Below are positions 55,624-64,000 of a stretch of 64,000 nt of DNA, in pieces. This stretch comes from Corynebacterium humireducens NBRC 106098 = DSM 45392 (GTDB lineage: Bacteria > Actinomycetota > Actinomycetes > Mycobacteriales > Mycobacteriaceae), in NCBI RefSeq assembly GCF_000819445.1, contig NZ_CP005286.1:2232001-2296000 (forward strand), read 5' to 3'. The notes under the pieces are model-generated. The model saw only the letters and a list, made by a program, of their open reading frames with translations, was not told the origin of the DNA and ran no database searches. The first letter of the stretch is position 1. Each line of letters starts with the position of its first letter. The position numbers and the translations under genes were made by a program.

Positions 55624-55629
55624 ATCCTA
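55624..55629 (-). promoter_or_regulatory. -10 box of cysS
   Basis: TAGGAT on the minus strand (55629-55624), 8 nt before GTG 55615. An own promoter would keep cysS expressed despite the nag operon upstream. Confidence 0.5.
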
Positions 55630-55647
55630 GACGAGCCCCCGGTCACC

Positions 55648-56415
55648 TCAGCGGGGCAGCGCGTTGGCCTCGACGAAGCGGTGGTAGTCGATGTTGTGCA
55701 GCTTCGACCCCGCCGCCTCGTCGACGATGACCGTCACCCGCGGGTGCGACTGCAGCACCGAGGCGGGGCACATCGTGGTCAGGGGACCCTCCGCGAGGGC
55801 GGCGACGGCCGTGGCCTTGCCCTCGCCGGTGGCCAGCATGAGCAGGTGCCCGGCGCGCTTGATGGTCCCCAGGCCCTGGGTGAGCACGTGGATCGGCACG
55901 TCCGCGGCGCTGTCGAAGAAGCGGGAGTTGTCGGAGATGGTCTGCGGGTGGAGGGTGTCCACGTGCGTCGGACCGTCGAGGGCCGCACCGGGTTCGTTGA
56001 ATCCGATGTGTCCGTTCGTGCCGATGCCCAGCAGCTGGATGTCCACCCCGCCGCTGTCGATGATCGCCTGCTCGTACTCCGCGGCGGCGGCCCACGGGTT
56101 GTCGGCGGTGCCGTCCGGGCTGAACACGCGGGCGTCGTCGAAGTCGACGTGGCTGGTGAACTCGTGCCGGATCGTGTGGTGGTAGCTCTGCTCGTGCTCG
56201 GGGGCGAGGCCGACGTACTCGTCGAGGAGGAAGGCGGTGCAGTCGGCGAAGCTGACCTCCCCTGCCTGGTACCGGCGGATGAGCTCGCGGTAGGTGCCGA
56301 GAGGGGTGGAGCCGGTGGCCAGGCCGAGCGTGGCTCCCCGGCGTGCGTAGTCGGCGAGAATGTCCGCCGCGGCGAGGGAGACCCCGTCCGGGGTGGAGCG
56401 GATGAGAATGTCCAT
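55648..56415 (-). CDS. nagB: Glucosamine-6-phosphate deaminase NagB
   Basis: 255 residues. Converts glucosamine-6-phosphate to fructose-6-phosphate and ammonia. '[17 protein letters not shown]' near 33-49, '[23 protein letters not shown]' near 66 (catalytic Asp), '[15 protein letters not shown]' near 130-144 and '[19 protein letters not shown]' near 195 are the family signatures. Last gene of the GlcNAc operon, 22 nt after nagA. The long frame upstream is a shadow of nagA. Confidence 0.96.
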   Translation of the reverse strand: MDILIRSTPDGVSLAAADILADYARRGATLGLATGSTPLGTYRELIRRYQAGEVSFADCTAFLLDEYVGLAPEHEQSYHHTIRHEFTSHVDFDDARVFSPDGTADNPWAAAAEYEQAIIDSGGVDIQLLGIGTNGHIGFNEPGAALDGPTHVDTLHPQTISDNSRFFDSAADVPIHVLTQGLGTIKRAGHLLMLATGEGKATAVAALAEGPLTTMCPASVLQSHPRVTVIVDEAAGSKLHNIDYHRFVEANALPR

Positions 56416-56437
56416 GTCGATTCCTTGGGTGGATGCG

Positions 56438-57595
56438 TCAGCTGGGTTCAATGGTATGTCCTCGTGAAATGACGTGGCGCACAGCACCCGTCTCGTCGAT
56501 GCCGACGACATCGGCGCGGAGGCCCGGCCGGATGTCGCCGAGGTGGTCCGCCCTCCCGAGTATGCGCGCGGGCGTCGTGGCGCTGGCGGCCACCAGCCGG
56601 GGCAGCGGCACGCCCCGGTGGAGGTGGCGGGCGACCTGCCCGGCGAGGGTGCTGGTTCCGCCGGCGATGGCCCCAGGGCTGCCGTCGGCGGTTCGCAGGC
56701 GGGCGACCCCCGCCTGCACCTCGACGTCGAGCGTGCCCAGGGTGTACGCGCCGTCCGGCATGCCGGCGGCCTGCATGGCGTCGGTGACCAGGAGGGCGGC
56801 GTCACCGACGGCCGCCATGACCATGTCGACGGTCGCGTCCGCGAGGTGGACCCCGTCGGCGATGAGCTCGACGTGGGCGCGTCCCCCGGCGGCGGCCGTG
56901 ATCAGCGCGGCGGCGGCTCCCGGCGAGCGGTGGTGCAGGGCGGGCATGGCGTTGAACAGGTGCGTGGCGGTGACGGTCACCCCCTTGTCCACCGCGGCGT
57001 CGATGACCTGCGCGGTCTGTTCCGCGGTGGCCTCGGTGTGCCCGAGGGAGGCGATGACCCCGTGCTCCGCACACAGGTCCAGCAGCTCCGTCACGTGGGC
57101 GGTCTCCGGGGCGAAGGTGATCGAGCGGACGTGCCCGCGCCCGGCGGTGAGGAGCCGGGCGAACAGGTCCGGGTCCCCGGGGATGATCGCCGCCGGGTCC
57201 TGGGCCCCGCACTTGCCGACGTTCACGAAGGGTCCCTCCAGGTGGATGCCCGCGATCTCCCCCTCCTCGACGAGGTCCGCCAGCCGGGGCACCTGGGTGA
57301 GCAGGTGCTCCGCCCGCGCGGAGACGAGGCTGGCGACCAGGGTCGTCGTACCGTGGGAGCGGTGGAACCGGGCGGCCGCCCGGCACTCCTCGAGGGAGCC
57401 GTCGGGGAAGGAGCCCCGCAGGCCGCCGTGGTTGTGCACGTCGACGAAGCCGGGCACGAGCCGCAGTCCGGAGGAGACCTCCCCGGGCTGCGCGGGCCGC
57501 ACCCCGGTGATGGTCCCGTCCCGGTGGACCACGGTGTGGTCGGGGAACTCACCGCGCGCGGTGACCACGGTGCCGGTGATGGTCTGCGCGGTCAC
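56438..57595 (-). CDS. nagA: N-acetylglucosamine-6-phosphate deacetylase NagA
   Basis: 385 residues from GTG 57595. Metal-dependent amidohydrolase removing acetate from GlcNAc-6-phosphate. '[20 protein letters not shown]' near 47-66 (metal His pair), '[10 protein letters not shown]' near 120 (metal Glu), '[11 protein letters not shown]' near 184, '[17 protein letters not shown]' near 209 and '[14 protein letters not shown]' near 270. The GTG overlaps the EIIA stop as GTGA, so translation is coupled; an in-frame GTG seven codons upstream is less likely. Confidence 0.95.
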   Translation of the reverse strand: MTAQTITGTVVTARGEFPDHTVVHRDGTITGVRPAQPGEVSSGLRLVPGFVDVHNHGGLRGSFPDGSLEECRAAARFHRSHGTTTLVASLVSARAEHLLTQVPRLADLVEEGEIAGIHLEGPFVNVGKCGAQDPAAIIPGDPDLFARLLTAGRGHVRSITFAPETAHVTELLDLCAEHGVIASLGHTEATAEQTAQVIDAAVDKGVTVTATHLFNAMPALHHRSPGAAAALITAAAGGRAHVELIADGVHLADATVDMVMAAVGDAALLVTDAMQAAGMPDGAYTLGTLDVEVQAGVARLRTADGSPGAIAGGTSTLAGQVARHLHRGVPLPRLVAASATTPARILGRADHLGDIRPGLRADVVGIDETGAVRHVISRGHTIEPS

Positions 57596-58092
57596 GGGGT
57601 CATCCTCACCGTGCACACGACGTCCCCGGGGGCCGCCGGGCCGGGGGTCACGGACAGCTCCGCCACCTGCTTCTTCTGTGTCATCACCACCGGGGTGACC
57701 AGCGGCCGGCCGCTCTGGCGGACGGCGGTGGCGTCGACACGCACGACCGGCTGACCGGCGGTGACCTCCGCCCCCTGCTCCACCAGCGCCCGGAAGCCGG
57801 CGCCCTGCAGCTCGACGGTGTCGAGGCCGATGTGGACGAGCACCTCCAGGCCCTCCCCGCTGACGACGGCGAAGGCGTGCAGCGTGGTGAACAGGGTGAC
57901 CAGGCGACCCGAGACGGGCGCGCAGACGTCGAGGTGGGTGGCGTCGTCGGGCGGGACGACCGCGAAGCCGTCGCCGACCATCCGCGCCGAGAACACCGGG
58001 TCCGGGACGTCCCCCACGGGGATGACCTCCCCGGGGAAGGGCGGGTGCAGGTCCACTTCCACCGGCTGCCGGGATCTGCCGAGACCGAACAC
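57592..58092 (-). CDS. PTS glucose-type EIIA component
   Basis: 166 residues, Crr-like. The phosphorylated His87 in 'LVHIGLDTVELQG' and the supporting His72 in 'TLHAFAV' are both present at the usual spacing. It accepts phosphate from HPr and passes it to the EIIB domain of the adjacent NagE-type protein, which itself lacks an EIIA domain. Four nt after the EIIBC gene and coupled to nagA. Confidence 0.92.
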   Translation of the reverse strand: MFGLGRSRQPVEVDLHPPFPGEVIPVGDVPDPVFSARMVGDGFAVVPPDDATHLDVCAPVSGRLVTLFTTLHAFAVVSGEGLEVLVHIGLDTVELQGAGFRALVEQGAEVTAGQPVVRVDATAVRQSGRPLVTPVVMTQKKQVAELSVTPGPAAPGDVVCTVRMTP

Positions 58093-58096
58093 CGTC

Positions 58097-59743
58097 CTAC
58101 ACCTCCCCGCGTGCGGCGACGCCGCTGTCCGGGGCCCCCGCCATCTGGCGCGTGACCTCGTCGTGGACGAACTGGACGTGCGGGCCGATCACCACCTGCA
58201 CGTTGTGCTGCGAGGGGCGGATGACGCCGGCCACGCCGTCGCCCTTGATCAGCGACTCGTCGACGGCCGCGTGGTCATTGACGGCGACGCGCAGGCGGGT
58301 GGCGCAGTAGTCGACCGAGTGGATGTTCCCGGCCCCGCCGAGCCCGGCGATGATGCGGCGTGCCAGGACTTCCTCGCCGGACGCGTCACCTGCATTCTCG
58401 ACGCCCGCGGCGTCCGCGGCGGCCTCGGCATCCTCACCACGGCCCGGCGAACGCAGGTTCAGCCAGCCGATGAGCAGGTAGAAGATGACGAAGTACAGGG
58501 CGAACCACACCACGCCCATGACCAGCAGCATCCACCACTGGTGCGCCAGCGGGTTGCGCGCGGACAGGGCCATGTCGACGAAGCCCGCGGAGAAGCCGAA
58601 ACCGGCGGTCCACTCGAAGGTCGCGGCCACCGCCACGGAGATGCCCGTGAGCACCGCGTGCACCACGTAGAGCAGCGGGGCGACGAACATGAAGGAGAAC
58701 TCGAGCGGCTCCGTGACACCGGTGAAGAAGGAGGCCAGGGCACCGGCCATCAGGAGGGAGCCGACGACCTTGCGGCGACCCTTGTCCGCCCGCAGGAACA
58801 TGGCCAGGGCGGCTCCCGGCAGACCGAACATCATCACCGGGAAGAAGCCCGCCTGGTAGCGGCCGACGATGCCCTCGACCTGGCACACTCCGTCCGCCCA
58901 GATGCCGGGGCAGTCGGCGGCGGAGGTGGCGGCCGCCGCCTCGGCGATGGTCTTGCCGCCGCCGAGGAAGTTGCCGATGTCGTTGATGCCGATGATGTCG
59001 AACCAGAAGATCGAGTTCAGCGCATGGTGCAGGCCCGTCGGGATGAGCAGGCGATTGGCGAAGCCGTAGATACCGGCGCCCAGCGCCCCCATGCCCTGGA
59101 TCCACGTGCCGAAGTTGAACAGCGCGTTGTAGACCACGGGCCAGACGAAGTAGAAGACGCCGGCGAGCACGATCGACAGCACGGCGGTGAGGATCGGCAC
59201 GAGTCGGCGGCCGGAGAAGAAGGCCAGTGCGTCGGGAAGCTTCGTGGCGTGGAAGCGGTTGTACACCCAGGCGGCGAGGATGCCCACCGCGATGCCGATG
59301 AGGACGTTGCCGCCGCCGACGGCGCCCCAGCCCCGGGAGGCCCAGTCGAGGGCGGCCTGCCCGTCGAGGGCCTCGAGGTCGACGCCCTGGTACCCGGCGA
59401 CGGAATTCTCGCTGAGGAGCTTGGTCACCGTGGCGAAGCCGAGCCAGCCGGACAGGGCCGCCGCTCCGTTGTGGTCCTTGGCCAGGCCGAAGGCGATGGC
59501 GATGGCGAAGATCCAGCCGAGATTGTCCAGCACGGCGGAGCCGGCGCCGATGAGGACGGCCGCGATGATGTTGTCGGCGCCCCACCCTTCCGGGTCGACC
59601 CAGTAGCCGATGCCCATGAGCAGCGCGGCGACCGGCATGACCGCCACGGCGCCCATGAGTGCGCGGCCCAGCTTCTGCAGGGCGCTCATGACGGTGTTGC
59701 CCACGGAGGACTTCCCCTGCGGTGGGGAGATGGTTGTTGACAT
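58097..59743 (-). CDS. nagE: N-acetylglucosamine-type PTS permease EIIBC (NagE-like)
   Basis: 548 residues. EIIC membrane domain (about 20-425, 10 hydrophobic segments, 'PTGLHHALNSIFWFDIIG' near 245, 'FFTGVTEPLEFSFMF' near 350) followed after an acidic Ala-rich linker by an EIIB domain with the phosphocysteine in 'VDYCATRLRV' near 480. 'GLHHALNS' and operon company with nagA-nagB favour N-acetylglucosamine over glucose. Imports and phosphorylates the sugar together with the separate EIIA. Confidence 0.9.
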   Translation of the reverse strand: MSTTISPPQGKSSVGNTVMSALQKLGRALMGAVAVMPVAALLMGIGYWVDPEGWGADNIIAAVLIGAGSAVLDNLGWIFAIAIAFGLAKDHNGAAALSGWLGFATVTKLLSENSVAGYQGVDLEALDGQAALDWASRGWGAVGGGNVLIGIAVGILAAWVYNRFHATKLPDALAFFSGRRLVPILTAVLSIVLAGVFYFVWPVVYNALFNFGTWIQGMGALGAGIYGFANRLLIPTGLHHALNSIFWFDIIGINDIGNFLGGGKTIAEAAAATSAADCPGIWADGVCQVEGIVGRYQAGFFPVMMFGLPGAALAMFLRADKGRRKVVGSLLMAGALASFFTGVTEPLEFSFMFVAPLLYVVHAVLTGISVAVAATFEWTAGFGFSAGFVDMALSARNPLAHQWWMLLVMGVVWFALYFVIFYLLIGWLNLRSPGRGEDAEAAADAAGVENAGDASGEEVLARRIIAGLGGAGNIHSVDYCATRLRVAVNDHAAVDESLIKGDGVAGVIRPSQHNVQVVIGPHVQFVHDEVTRQMAGAPDSGVAARGEV

Positions 59744-59754
59744 GACGGTACCTT

Positions 59755-60639
59755 TCAGTTCGGACGAACCGTCTGCCGCCAGCCGTGGAGGAACACCGCC
59801 AGGAAGGCGGCCTCACCGGTGGCGTGGTCCGGCAGGGAGGGGACGTCGAGGATGCGGCAGAGGATCTGCCGGGAGAGGTCTGACTCACGGCGGAGGTCGC
59901 GGTGGATCTCCCGGTGCAGGAGGCAGGTGCGGAATCCGCCGGACTCGACACGGCGGATGAGGCGGTTGAGTTCGATGGCCAGCGTCCGGTCCGGGGCGCC
60001 GTCCAGGGCGGTCGTGGTCGCGGAGAGCTGCGTGCACACGGTGCGCACCAGTTCGGCGAGGGCGTTGGCGGCGGCGAGCGGCTGCTTGACGGTGACGCCC
60101 GTCCGGGCAGCGTTGAGGTGCAGGGCGATGAAGGCGGCCTCGTCGACGGGCAGATTCACGCCCTCGAGGTGCGAGTTGAGGTAGCCGACGATGAGTTCCG
60201 CGGCCCGGAACTCCAGGGGGAAGGAGGCCCGGATCTCACCGAGCAGGGAGTTGCGGATCGTCTCGCCCAGGCCCACCCGCTGCACGGCGAAGGACAGGTG
60301 CTCGGCGAGCACGACGTAGACGGAGGGGTGCAGCTCCCCCAGCAGGTCCACCGCCAGGTCCACAGCGGCGGAGATGACGTCCATCGCCGCGTGGTCGAGG
60401 GAGTCCATCGACTGCAGGAAACGCACCTGGTCGGTGCTGAGCTCCACGTACCGACGCCCCGCCGCATCCGTCGGCAGGAGTTCCCCGGGGCGGCGTCGGA
60501 ATCCGATGCCCCGCCCCACGAGAATCACCTCGTCGGCCTCGGCTGCGGTCCGGGCGAGCACGGCGTTGTTGCTCAGCACGCGGACGACGCGCAGACCTTC
60601 GGCAGCAGCATCGGTGGGGGTCGGGTGGACGTCGGGCAT
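59755..60639 (-). CDS. BglG/LicT family transcriptional antiterminator
   Basis: 294 residues. Co-antiterminator RNA-binding domain at 16-70 ('LRVVRVLSNNAVLARTAAEADEVILVGRGIGFRRRPGELL', split here into two seen blocks), PRD1 (about 75-180; His in 'LDHAAMD' and 'LAEHLSFA') and PRD2 (about 185-290). PTS-driven phosphorylation of PRD histidines controls binding to RAT RNA. A RAT-like element and hairpin lie in its own leader. First gene of antiterminator-nagE-EIIA-nagA-nagB; 11 nt before nagE. Its N-terminus is about 14 residues longer than LicT. Confidence 0.9.
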   Translation of the reverse strand: MPDVHPTPTDAAAEGLRVVRVLSNNAVLARTAAEADEVILVGRGIGFRRRPGELLPTDAAGRRYVELSTDQVRFLQSMDSLDHAAMDVISAAVDLAVDLLGELHPSVYVVLAEHLSFAVQRVGLGETIRNSLLGEIRASFPLEFRAAELIVGYLNSHLEGVNLPVDEAAFIALHLNAARTGVTVKQPLAAANALAELVRTVCTQLSATTTALDGAPDRTLAIELNRLIRRVESGGFRTCLLHREIHRDLRRESDLSRQILCRILDVPSLPDHATGEAAFLAVFLHGWRQTVRPN

Positions 60640-60670
60640 CGGACACTCCTCGCACGTGAGTCGGCGTTGA

Positions 60671-60704
60671 GCACGTCGGCCCTACCCGTGAGGGTCGTAC
60701 GTGC
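60671..60704 (-). terminator. Leader terminator of the nag operon
   Basis: GCACGT (60671-60676) and GCCCT (60679-60683 region) pair with AGGG and ACGTGC (60691-60704). The stem has one bulged A and one mismatch. It lies between the RAT element and the antiterminator ATG. There is no clear U-run, so it may be a weak intrinsic terminator. Expected to be bypassed when the antiterminator binds the RAT. Confidence 0.5.
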
Positions 60705-60712
60705 CCGGAGTT

Positions 60713-60743
60713 CCAGTCATGCCTGATCAGGTCAGTAACACCC
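60713..60743 (-). promoter_or_regulatory. RAT (ribonucleic antiterminator) element in the nag leader
   Basis: Read on the minus strand the leader contains TGTTACTGACCTGATCAGGC (60739-60720) preceded by GG and followed by ATGACTGG. This matches the BglG/SacY/LicT RAT pattern, where TGTTACTG and CAGGC form the conserved internal loops. It is about 80 nt upstream of the antiterminator ATG, downstream of the TATACT promoter and just before the leader hairpin. Confidence 0.75.
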
Positions 60744-60763
60744 GGAAAGGTGGGGACGTCGCC

Positions 60764-60769
60764 AGTATA
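60764..60769 (-). promoter_or_regulatory. -10 box of the nag operon
   Basis: TATACT on the minus strand (60769-60764); transcription should start near 60757, giving a leader of about 118 nt that includes the RAT element. Confidence 0.6.
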
Positions 60770-60794
60770 AACCCGCCCGTCACTCCAGCACCAG

Positions 60795-60822
60795 AGCTGT
60801 GGCCGGATTGTTTCCGACAGCT
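60795..60822 (-). terminator. Hairpin after ispF
   Basis: AGCTGT (60795-60800) with ACAGCT (60817-60822) and inner CGGA/TCCG form a bulged stem 8 nt after the ispF stop, separating the ispD-ispF unit from the nag operon. Confidence 0.45.
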
Positions 60823-60830
60823 AAATGTCG

Positions 60831-61313
60831 CTACGCCCGCCAGACCACGGCGGTGGCGACGGCGGCACGGCCCTCCCCGCGGCCGGTGAAGCCCATGTGG
60901 TCGGTGGTGGTCGCCGCCACGGAGACGGGGGCCCCGAGGATCTCCGAGAGCACCTGCTCGGCCTCGACGCGGCGCGGCCCCATCTTCGGGGACTGGCCGA
61001 TGAGCTGGGCGGCGGCGTTGCCGATCACGAAGCCCTCCGCCTCGATCGCGGCCCGGGCCTCACGCAGCAGCCGGGCACCGGAGACGCCATCGTACTCCTT
61101 CTGCCCCACGCCGACCAGGGTCCCGAGGTCGCCGAGGCCGGCGGCGGAGAGGAGGGCGTCGACAAGCGCATGGGCGACGAGGTCCCCGTCGGAGTGGCCC
61201 TCGCAGCCGTCGACCCCCTCGAAGAGCAGGCCCGCGATCCAGCAGGGCTTGCCCGCCTCGATCTGGTGGGCGTCGGTGGAGATCCCCACGCGGGGGATGA
61301 TCGGGTCACTCAC
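60831..61313 (-). CDS. ispF: 2-C-methyl-D-erythritol 2,4-cyclodiphosphate synthase IspF
   Basis: 160 residues. Non-mevalonate isoprenoid pathway. '[22 protein letters not shown]' near 6-27 (zinc Asp and His), '[27 protein letters not shown]' region near 38-64, and the ending '[17 protein letters not shown]'. GTG start overlaps ispD by 8 nt, so the two are translated together. Confidence 0.95.
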   Translation of the reverse strand: MSDPIIPRVGISTDAHQIEAGKPCWIAGLLFEGVDGCEGHSDGDLVAHALVDALLSAAGLGDLGTLVGVGQKEYDGVSGARLLREARAAIEAEGFVIGNAAAQLIGQSPKMGPRRVEAEQVLSEILGAPVSVAATTTDHMGFTGRGEGRAAVATAVVWRA

Positions 61314-62037
61314 TGGGCACCTCGAAGATGGTCGGTTCGGCCTCGTCCGTGATGGTGCGGGCGAGGGTCATGTCGATGGGGGTGGTCACCTTGAAGGCCA
61401 TGGGGTCGCCCTGCACGGTGACCACGGGCACGCCGTGCCACTCCATGAGGGAGGCGTCGTCGGTGGCCACGAAACCGGGGTCGGGGGACGCGAAGTAGGC
61501 CTCGTTGGCGGCGCGGAGACCGGAGAGCAGGAAACCCTGCGGGGTCTGCACCGCACGCAGCGACGCCCGGTCCGGCGTCCCCGTCACCGCGTCCCCGTCG
61601 ACCTGCTTGATGGTGTCGGCGACGGGCACCACGGGGATGACGGCGGGTGCCCCCTCCAGGACCCGGCGCGTCACGCGGGCGATCATGCCGGGCGGGGTGA
61701 GGGCGCGGGCGGCGTCGTGGATGAGCACGACGGCCTCATCGTCGGGGATGGTCCGCAGGCCCGCCCACACGCTGTCGGCGCGTTCGCCGCCGCCGTGGGT
61801 GAGGCGGACGGGGACGGGGGCGTCGAGAAGCTGCGCGGTGGCGAGCACCTCGCGGGCGTAGGACTCCATGTCGGGGCTGACGAGCACGATGATCTCGTCG
61901 ACCACCGCGGAGTTGATCATCGCGGTGACGGAACGCTCCACGAGGGTGCGGCCGCGCAGACGCACGAAGGCCTTGGGCACGGCCGCACCGAGGCGGGTGC
62001 CCCGGCCGGCGGCGGCGATGAGGGCGATGACGCGCAC
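61306..62037 (-). CDS. ispD: 2-C-methyl-D-erythritol 4-phosphate cytidylyltransferase IspD
   Basis: 243 residues. Makes CDP-ME from MEP and CTP. N-terminal CTP-binding '[25 protein letters not shown]' (5-29), 'LIHDAARAL' near 100 and '[13 protein letters not shown]' near 160. GTG start, 18 nt after carD and overlapping ispF. Confidence 0.95.
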   Translation of the reverse strand: MRVIALIAAAGRGTRLGAAVPKAFVRLRGRTLVERSVTAMINSAVVDEIIVLVSPDMESYAREVLATAQLLDAPVPVRLTHGGGERADSVWAGLRTIPDDEAVVLIHDAARALTPPGMIARVTRRVLEGAPAVIPVVPVADTIKQVDGDAVTGTPDRASLRAVQTPQGFLLSGLRAANEAYFASPDPGFVATDDASLMEWHGVPVVTVQGDPMAFKVTTPIDMTLARTITDEAEPTIFEVPSE

Positions 62038-62055
62038 AGCCGACCTGCCCCCGGT

Positions 62056-62625
62056 CTAGTCCTCGTCCTCGTCGTCGAACGTGAGGTCGTCGAGGTCCAC
62101 GTCGATGTCGTCGGTGTCCGGGGTGTCCTCCGGGTCCGGCTCGACGTGCTTCTCCACCTCGGCGAGGAACGTGTCGGCCTTGTCCTCGTCGACGGTGTCG
62201 GCGAGGGCGAGCTCACCGACGAGGATCTGCCGGGCCTTGGCCAGCATGCGCTTCTCGCCGGCGGACAGGCCACGGTCCTGGTCACGGCGCCACAGGTCAC
62301 GGACGACCTCGGCCACCTTGTTCACGTCGCCGGAGGCCAGACGCTCCTGGTTGGCCTTGTAGCGGCGGGACCAGTTGCCGGCCTCCTCGACGTCGGTCTC
62401 CCGGAGGACGCCGAAGACCTTCTGCAGGCCCTCCTCGCCGACGACGTCACGGACGCCGACCAGCTCCGCATTCTTGGACGGGACGCGGACGACGAGGTCA
62501 GACTGGTTGATCTGCAGGACCAGGTACTCCAGCTCCTCCCCTCCCATCACGCGATGCTCGATGTCGGCGATCACGGCGGCACCGTGGTGCGGGTAGACGA
62601 CGACGTCCCCGACCTTGAAATCCAT
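62056..62625 (-). CDS. carD: CarD family RNA-polymerase-binding regulator
   Basis: 189 residues. Binds the beta subunit of RNA polymerase and stabilises open complexes, notably at rRNA promoters. N-terminal RID/Tudor-like domain ('[23 protein letters not shown]', 3-25), basic DNA-binding helical domain ('[31 protein letters not shown]', about 85-115), and an acidic tail from about 165. The ATG 62625 with GGAGTGGG before it is preferred to an upstream start that adds 26 unrelated residues. First gene of carD-ispD-ispF. Confidence 0.94.
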   Translation of the reverse strand: MDFKVGDVVVYPHHGAAVIADIEHRVMGGEELEYLVLQINQSDLVVRVPSKNAELVGVRDVVGEEGLQKVFGVLRETDVEEAGNWSRRYKANQERLASGDVNKVAEVVRDLWRRDQDRGLSAGEKRMLAKARQILVGELALADTVDEDKADTFLAEVEKHVEPDPEDTPDTDDIDVDLDDLTFDDEDED

Positions 62626-62900
62626 TCCCACTCCTTGTGTGCACTCTCTCAGTGCGGTTGCGGAAGTTGCGCGAAGAGGTGCTGCACCTGTGCCGGGCAG
62701 CACACTAGACCACGCATTCTACCACGCCAGACCACCACGTTCCCGGGCAGCCGGACCCGTCCGTCCGCCACCCCCGATTGCCCCCGGCTCCCCCCGCTCC
62801 CGGCAACCGATCACCGGGAACTGTGTGCCCCGCCACCAAAGAGACTAAGGTAAGCTGCTGAAACAGCATTGTGACCCATGAACTGATGGAGGACACCCCC

Positions 62901-63458
62901 GTGAAGTCCCTGAAGTCGGCCGCCCGTCGCGGCGGCATCATCTCCGCCGCCGCACTGTCTGCGCTGGCACTCGCCGCCTGCTCCGCAGGTCAGGTTACCC
63001 AGACCGCCTCGCAGGTGGCGCCCGTGAACGGTGCCGAGGGCAACAGCGAGGACGGCACCGTGGCTGTCCGCGATGTCACCATCGTGCTGGACGAGAAGGG
63101 CGAGGCCGCCCTGAAGTTCACCGCCATCAACCAGGACACCTCCATGACCGAGCACACGCTCGAGTCTGTCGACGTCAACGGCCAGTCCGTCTCCATCGAC
63201 GCAGAGCCGCTCTCCCGCGACTGCGTCCTGGTCGCCGACTCCGCCGACCGCCTGAAGGCCACCCCGCAGGCCGACGGCATCGGCTGCATCCAGTACACCG
63301 AGACCTCCCTCGACAACGACAACTTCGCTGTCGGCGGCAACGTCCCGGTCACCTTCACCTTCGACTCCGGTGAGATCGAGGTCTGGGCCGCCATCGCCGC
63401 CCCGCAGCTGCCGGCCGGCTCCCACGTGCGCCAGGTCGCCCCGGAGGGCTCCAACTAG
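62901..63458 (+). CDS. Putative lipoprotein of unknown function
   Basis: 185 residues from GTG 62901. Signal peptide with twin Arg-like positive start ('KSLKSAARR'), hydrophobic core and lipobox LAAC with Cys27. The mature part has an Ig-like beta-rich feel ('VAVRDVTIVLDEKGEAALKFTAINQD', 'HTLESVDVNGQSVSI') and two later Cys residues that may form a disulfide. GGAGG (62888-62892) supports the GTG over an ATG ten codons upstream. Same place as a conserved lipoprotein upstream of radA in relatives. Confidence 0.78.
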   Translation: MKSLKSAARRGGIISAAALSALALAACSAGQVTQTASQVAPVNGAEGNSEDGTVAVRDVTIVLDEKGEAALKFTAINQDTSMTEHTLESVDVNGQSVSIDAEPLSRDCVLVADSADRLKATPQADGIGCIQYTETSLDNDNFAVGGNVPVTFTFDSGEIEVWAAIAAPQLPAGSHVRQVAPEGSN

Positions 63459-63476
63459 CCTCCCCCTGCTTTTCGA

Positions 63477-63506
63477 CGCCCGGTCCCTCCCCCGAGAGAC
63501 CGGGCG
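63477..63506 (+). terminator. Hairpin between the lipoprotein gene and radA
   Basis: CGCCCGGTC (63477-63485) pairs with GACCGGGCG (63498-63506), followed by TTGCGC. A moderate terminator 18 nt after the lipoprotein stop. Confidence 0.6.
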
Positions 63507-63522
63507 TTGCGCATTCCTGTGG

Positions 63523-63528
63523 TTAGGT
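63523..63528 (+). promoter_or_regulatory. -10 box of radA
   Basis: TTAGGT at 63523-63528, 7 nt before ATG 63536; leaderless start likely. Confidence 0.4.
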
Positions 63529-63535
63529 GGTCGGC

Positions 63536-64000
63536 ATGGCCCGTAAAACCCGTTCCGTCCACACCTGTTCCGAGTGCGGATACTCCGCCGCGAAGTGGCT
63601 CGGCCGCTGCCCGGACTGCGGCTCGTGGGGCACCCTCGTGGAGTCCGCGGTGGCGCCGAAGGGCGGTGGGGCGGGCGCCTCGGCCGTCGCGGCGGTGTCG
63701 GGGGCGGTGCCGACGGGGCTGACCCCGACGGCCCCGGCCACCCCCATCACGAAGGTGAGTGGCTCGGCGGCCGCGTCCGTGCCCTCCGGCATCGGGGAGC
63801 TCGACCGGGTCCTCGGCTCGGGTGTGGTGCCGGGGTCGGTGGTGCTGATGGCGGGCGAGCCCGGCGTAGGCAAGTCGACGCTGCTGCTGGAGGTGGCCAG
63901 CCGCTGGGCGGGCCTCGGCGACCGGAAGGCCCTCTACGTCACCGCGGAGGAGTCCGTGGGGCAGGTCCGCGTCCGCGCCGAACGCACCGGTGCCCTCAAG
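63536..64000 (+). CDS. radA: DNA repair protein RadA/Sms (partial)
   Basis: First 155 codons; the gene runs off the high-coordinate edge. N-terminal zinc finger ('[26 protein letters not shown]', about 9-34, four Cys), then the RecA-like core with Walker A '[14 protein letters not shown]' near 108-121 and '[19 protein letters not shown]' near 132-150. RadA is a branch-migration helicase in recombinational repair. An Ala/Thr/Pro-rich linker (about 40-75) is longer than in E. coli RadA. Confidence 0.95.
   Translation, partial: MARKTRSVHTCSECGYSAAKWLGRCPDCGSWGTLVESAVAPKGGGAGASAVAAVSGAVPTGLTPTAPATPITKVSGSAAASVPSGIGELDRVLGSGVVPGSVVLMAGEPGVGKSTLLLEVASRWAGLGDRKALYVTAEESVGQVRVRAERTGALK

Overview
The window is high-GC actinobacterial DNA, and its gene content and order point to the genus Corynebacterium. 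It carries mycothiol synthase (mshD), a DUF3073 protein, ThrE, meso-diaminopimelate dehydrogenase (ddh), pyruvate:quinone oxidoreductase (pqo), OtsA/OtsB and CarD. From memory, the series pst - mshD - purMF - purSQL - nucH - purC/B/D - phoSR - pqo - ddh - thrE - otsAB - ipsA - cysS/ispDF/carD - radA follows the Corynebacterium glutamicum chromosome closely. This is therefore mostly core chromosome with a few accessory insertions. The species cannot be named from the sequence alone.

Layout. 1-3100 (minus): pstS, pstC and the start of pstA, behind a promoter with PhoR-box-like 11-bp tandem repeats. 3250-9280: mshD, a DUF2993 protein, a diacylglycerol-kinase-like enzyme, nitrobindin, aminodeoxychorismate lyase, YgfZ and DUF3073. 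9380-29460: eight de novo purine genes (purF-purM, purS-Q-L, purC, purB, purD) mixed with a LysE/Lrp pair, a hemolysin III protein, the secreted nuclease nucH, a DUF2334 protein, oligopeptidase B and an aminotransferase. 29500-32320: a HIT/hydrolase/ferredoxin operon and an orphan trpB. 32321-34622: an IS5-type element that contains an IS3-type element. 34623-36805: the phoS-phoR two-component system. 36900-43890: a MerR-TipAS regulator, a D-serine dehydratase-like enzyme, pqo, an MFS exporter with its TetR regulator, and a UMF1 permease. 43869-50175: ddh, tRNA-Thr(UGU), thrE, a lysine-rich protein, otsA, a lipoprotein, and an otsB fused to a DinB-like domain. 50144-54214: ipsA, a frameshifted esterase, a DUF222-HNH protein and rlmB. 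54224-62625: cysS, a five-gene GlcNAc PTS operon with an antiterminator, then ispF, ispD and carD. 62901-64000: a lipoprotein and the start of radA.

Genes that work together. pstS-C-A takes up phosphate, PhoS-PhoR senses phosphate, and NucH releases phosphate from extracellular DNA. All three sit in one window, and PhoR-box-like repeats precede pstS and possibly nucH. The nag operon imports and phosphorylates N-acetylglucosamine (NagE plus EIIA), deacetylates it (NagA) and converts it to fructose-6-phosphate (NagB). It is apparently controlled by a BglG-type antiterminator acting on an RNA target in its own leader.

Most notable observations: (i) the OtsB-DinB/TIGR03086-like fusion; (ii) the GlcNAc operon with a RAT element, placed between ispF and cysS; (iii) a nested insertion whose history can be rebuilt base by base, with the outer IS sitting in a CTAG shared by the stop codons of trpB and phoS; (iv) more than twenty genes whose start codon lies 6-8 nt after a -10 hexamer, i.e. 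probable leaderless transcripts; (v) several strong dyads, including one that covers divergent -10 boxes of pqo and a drug exporter.
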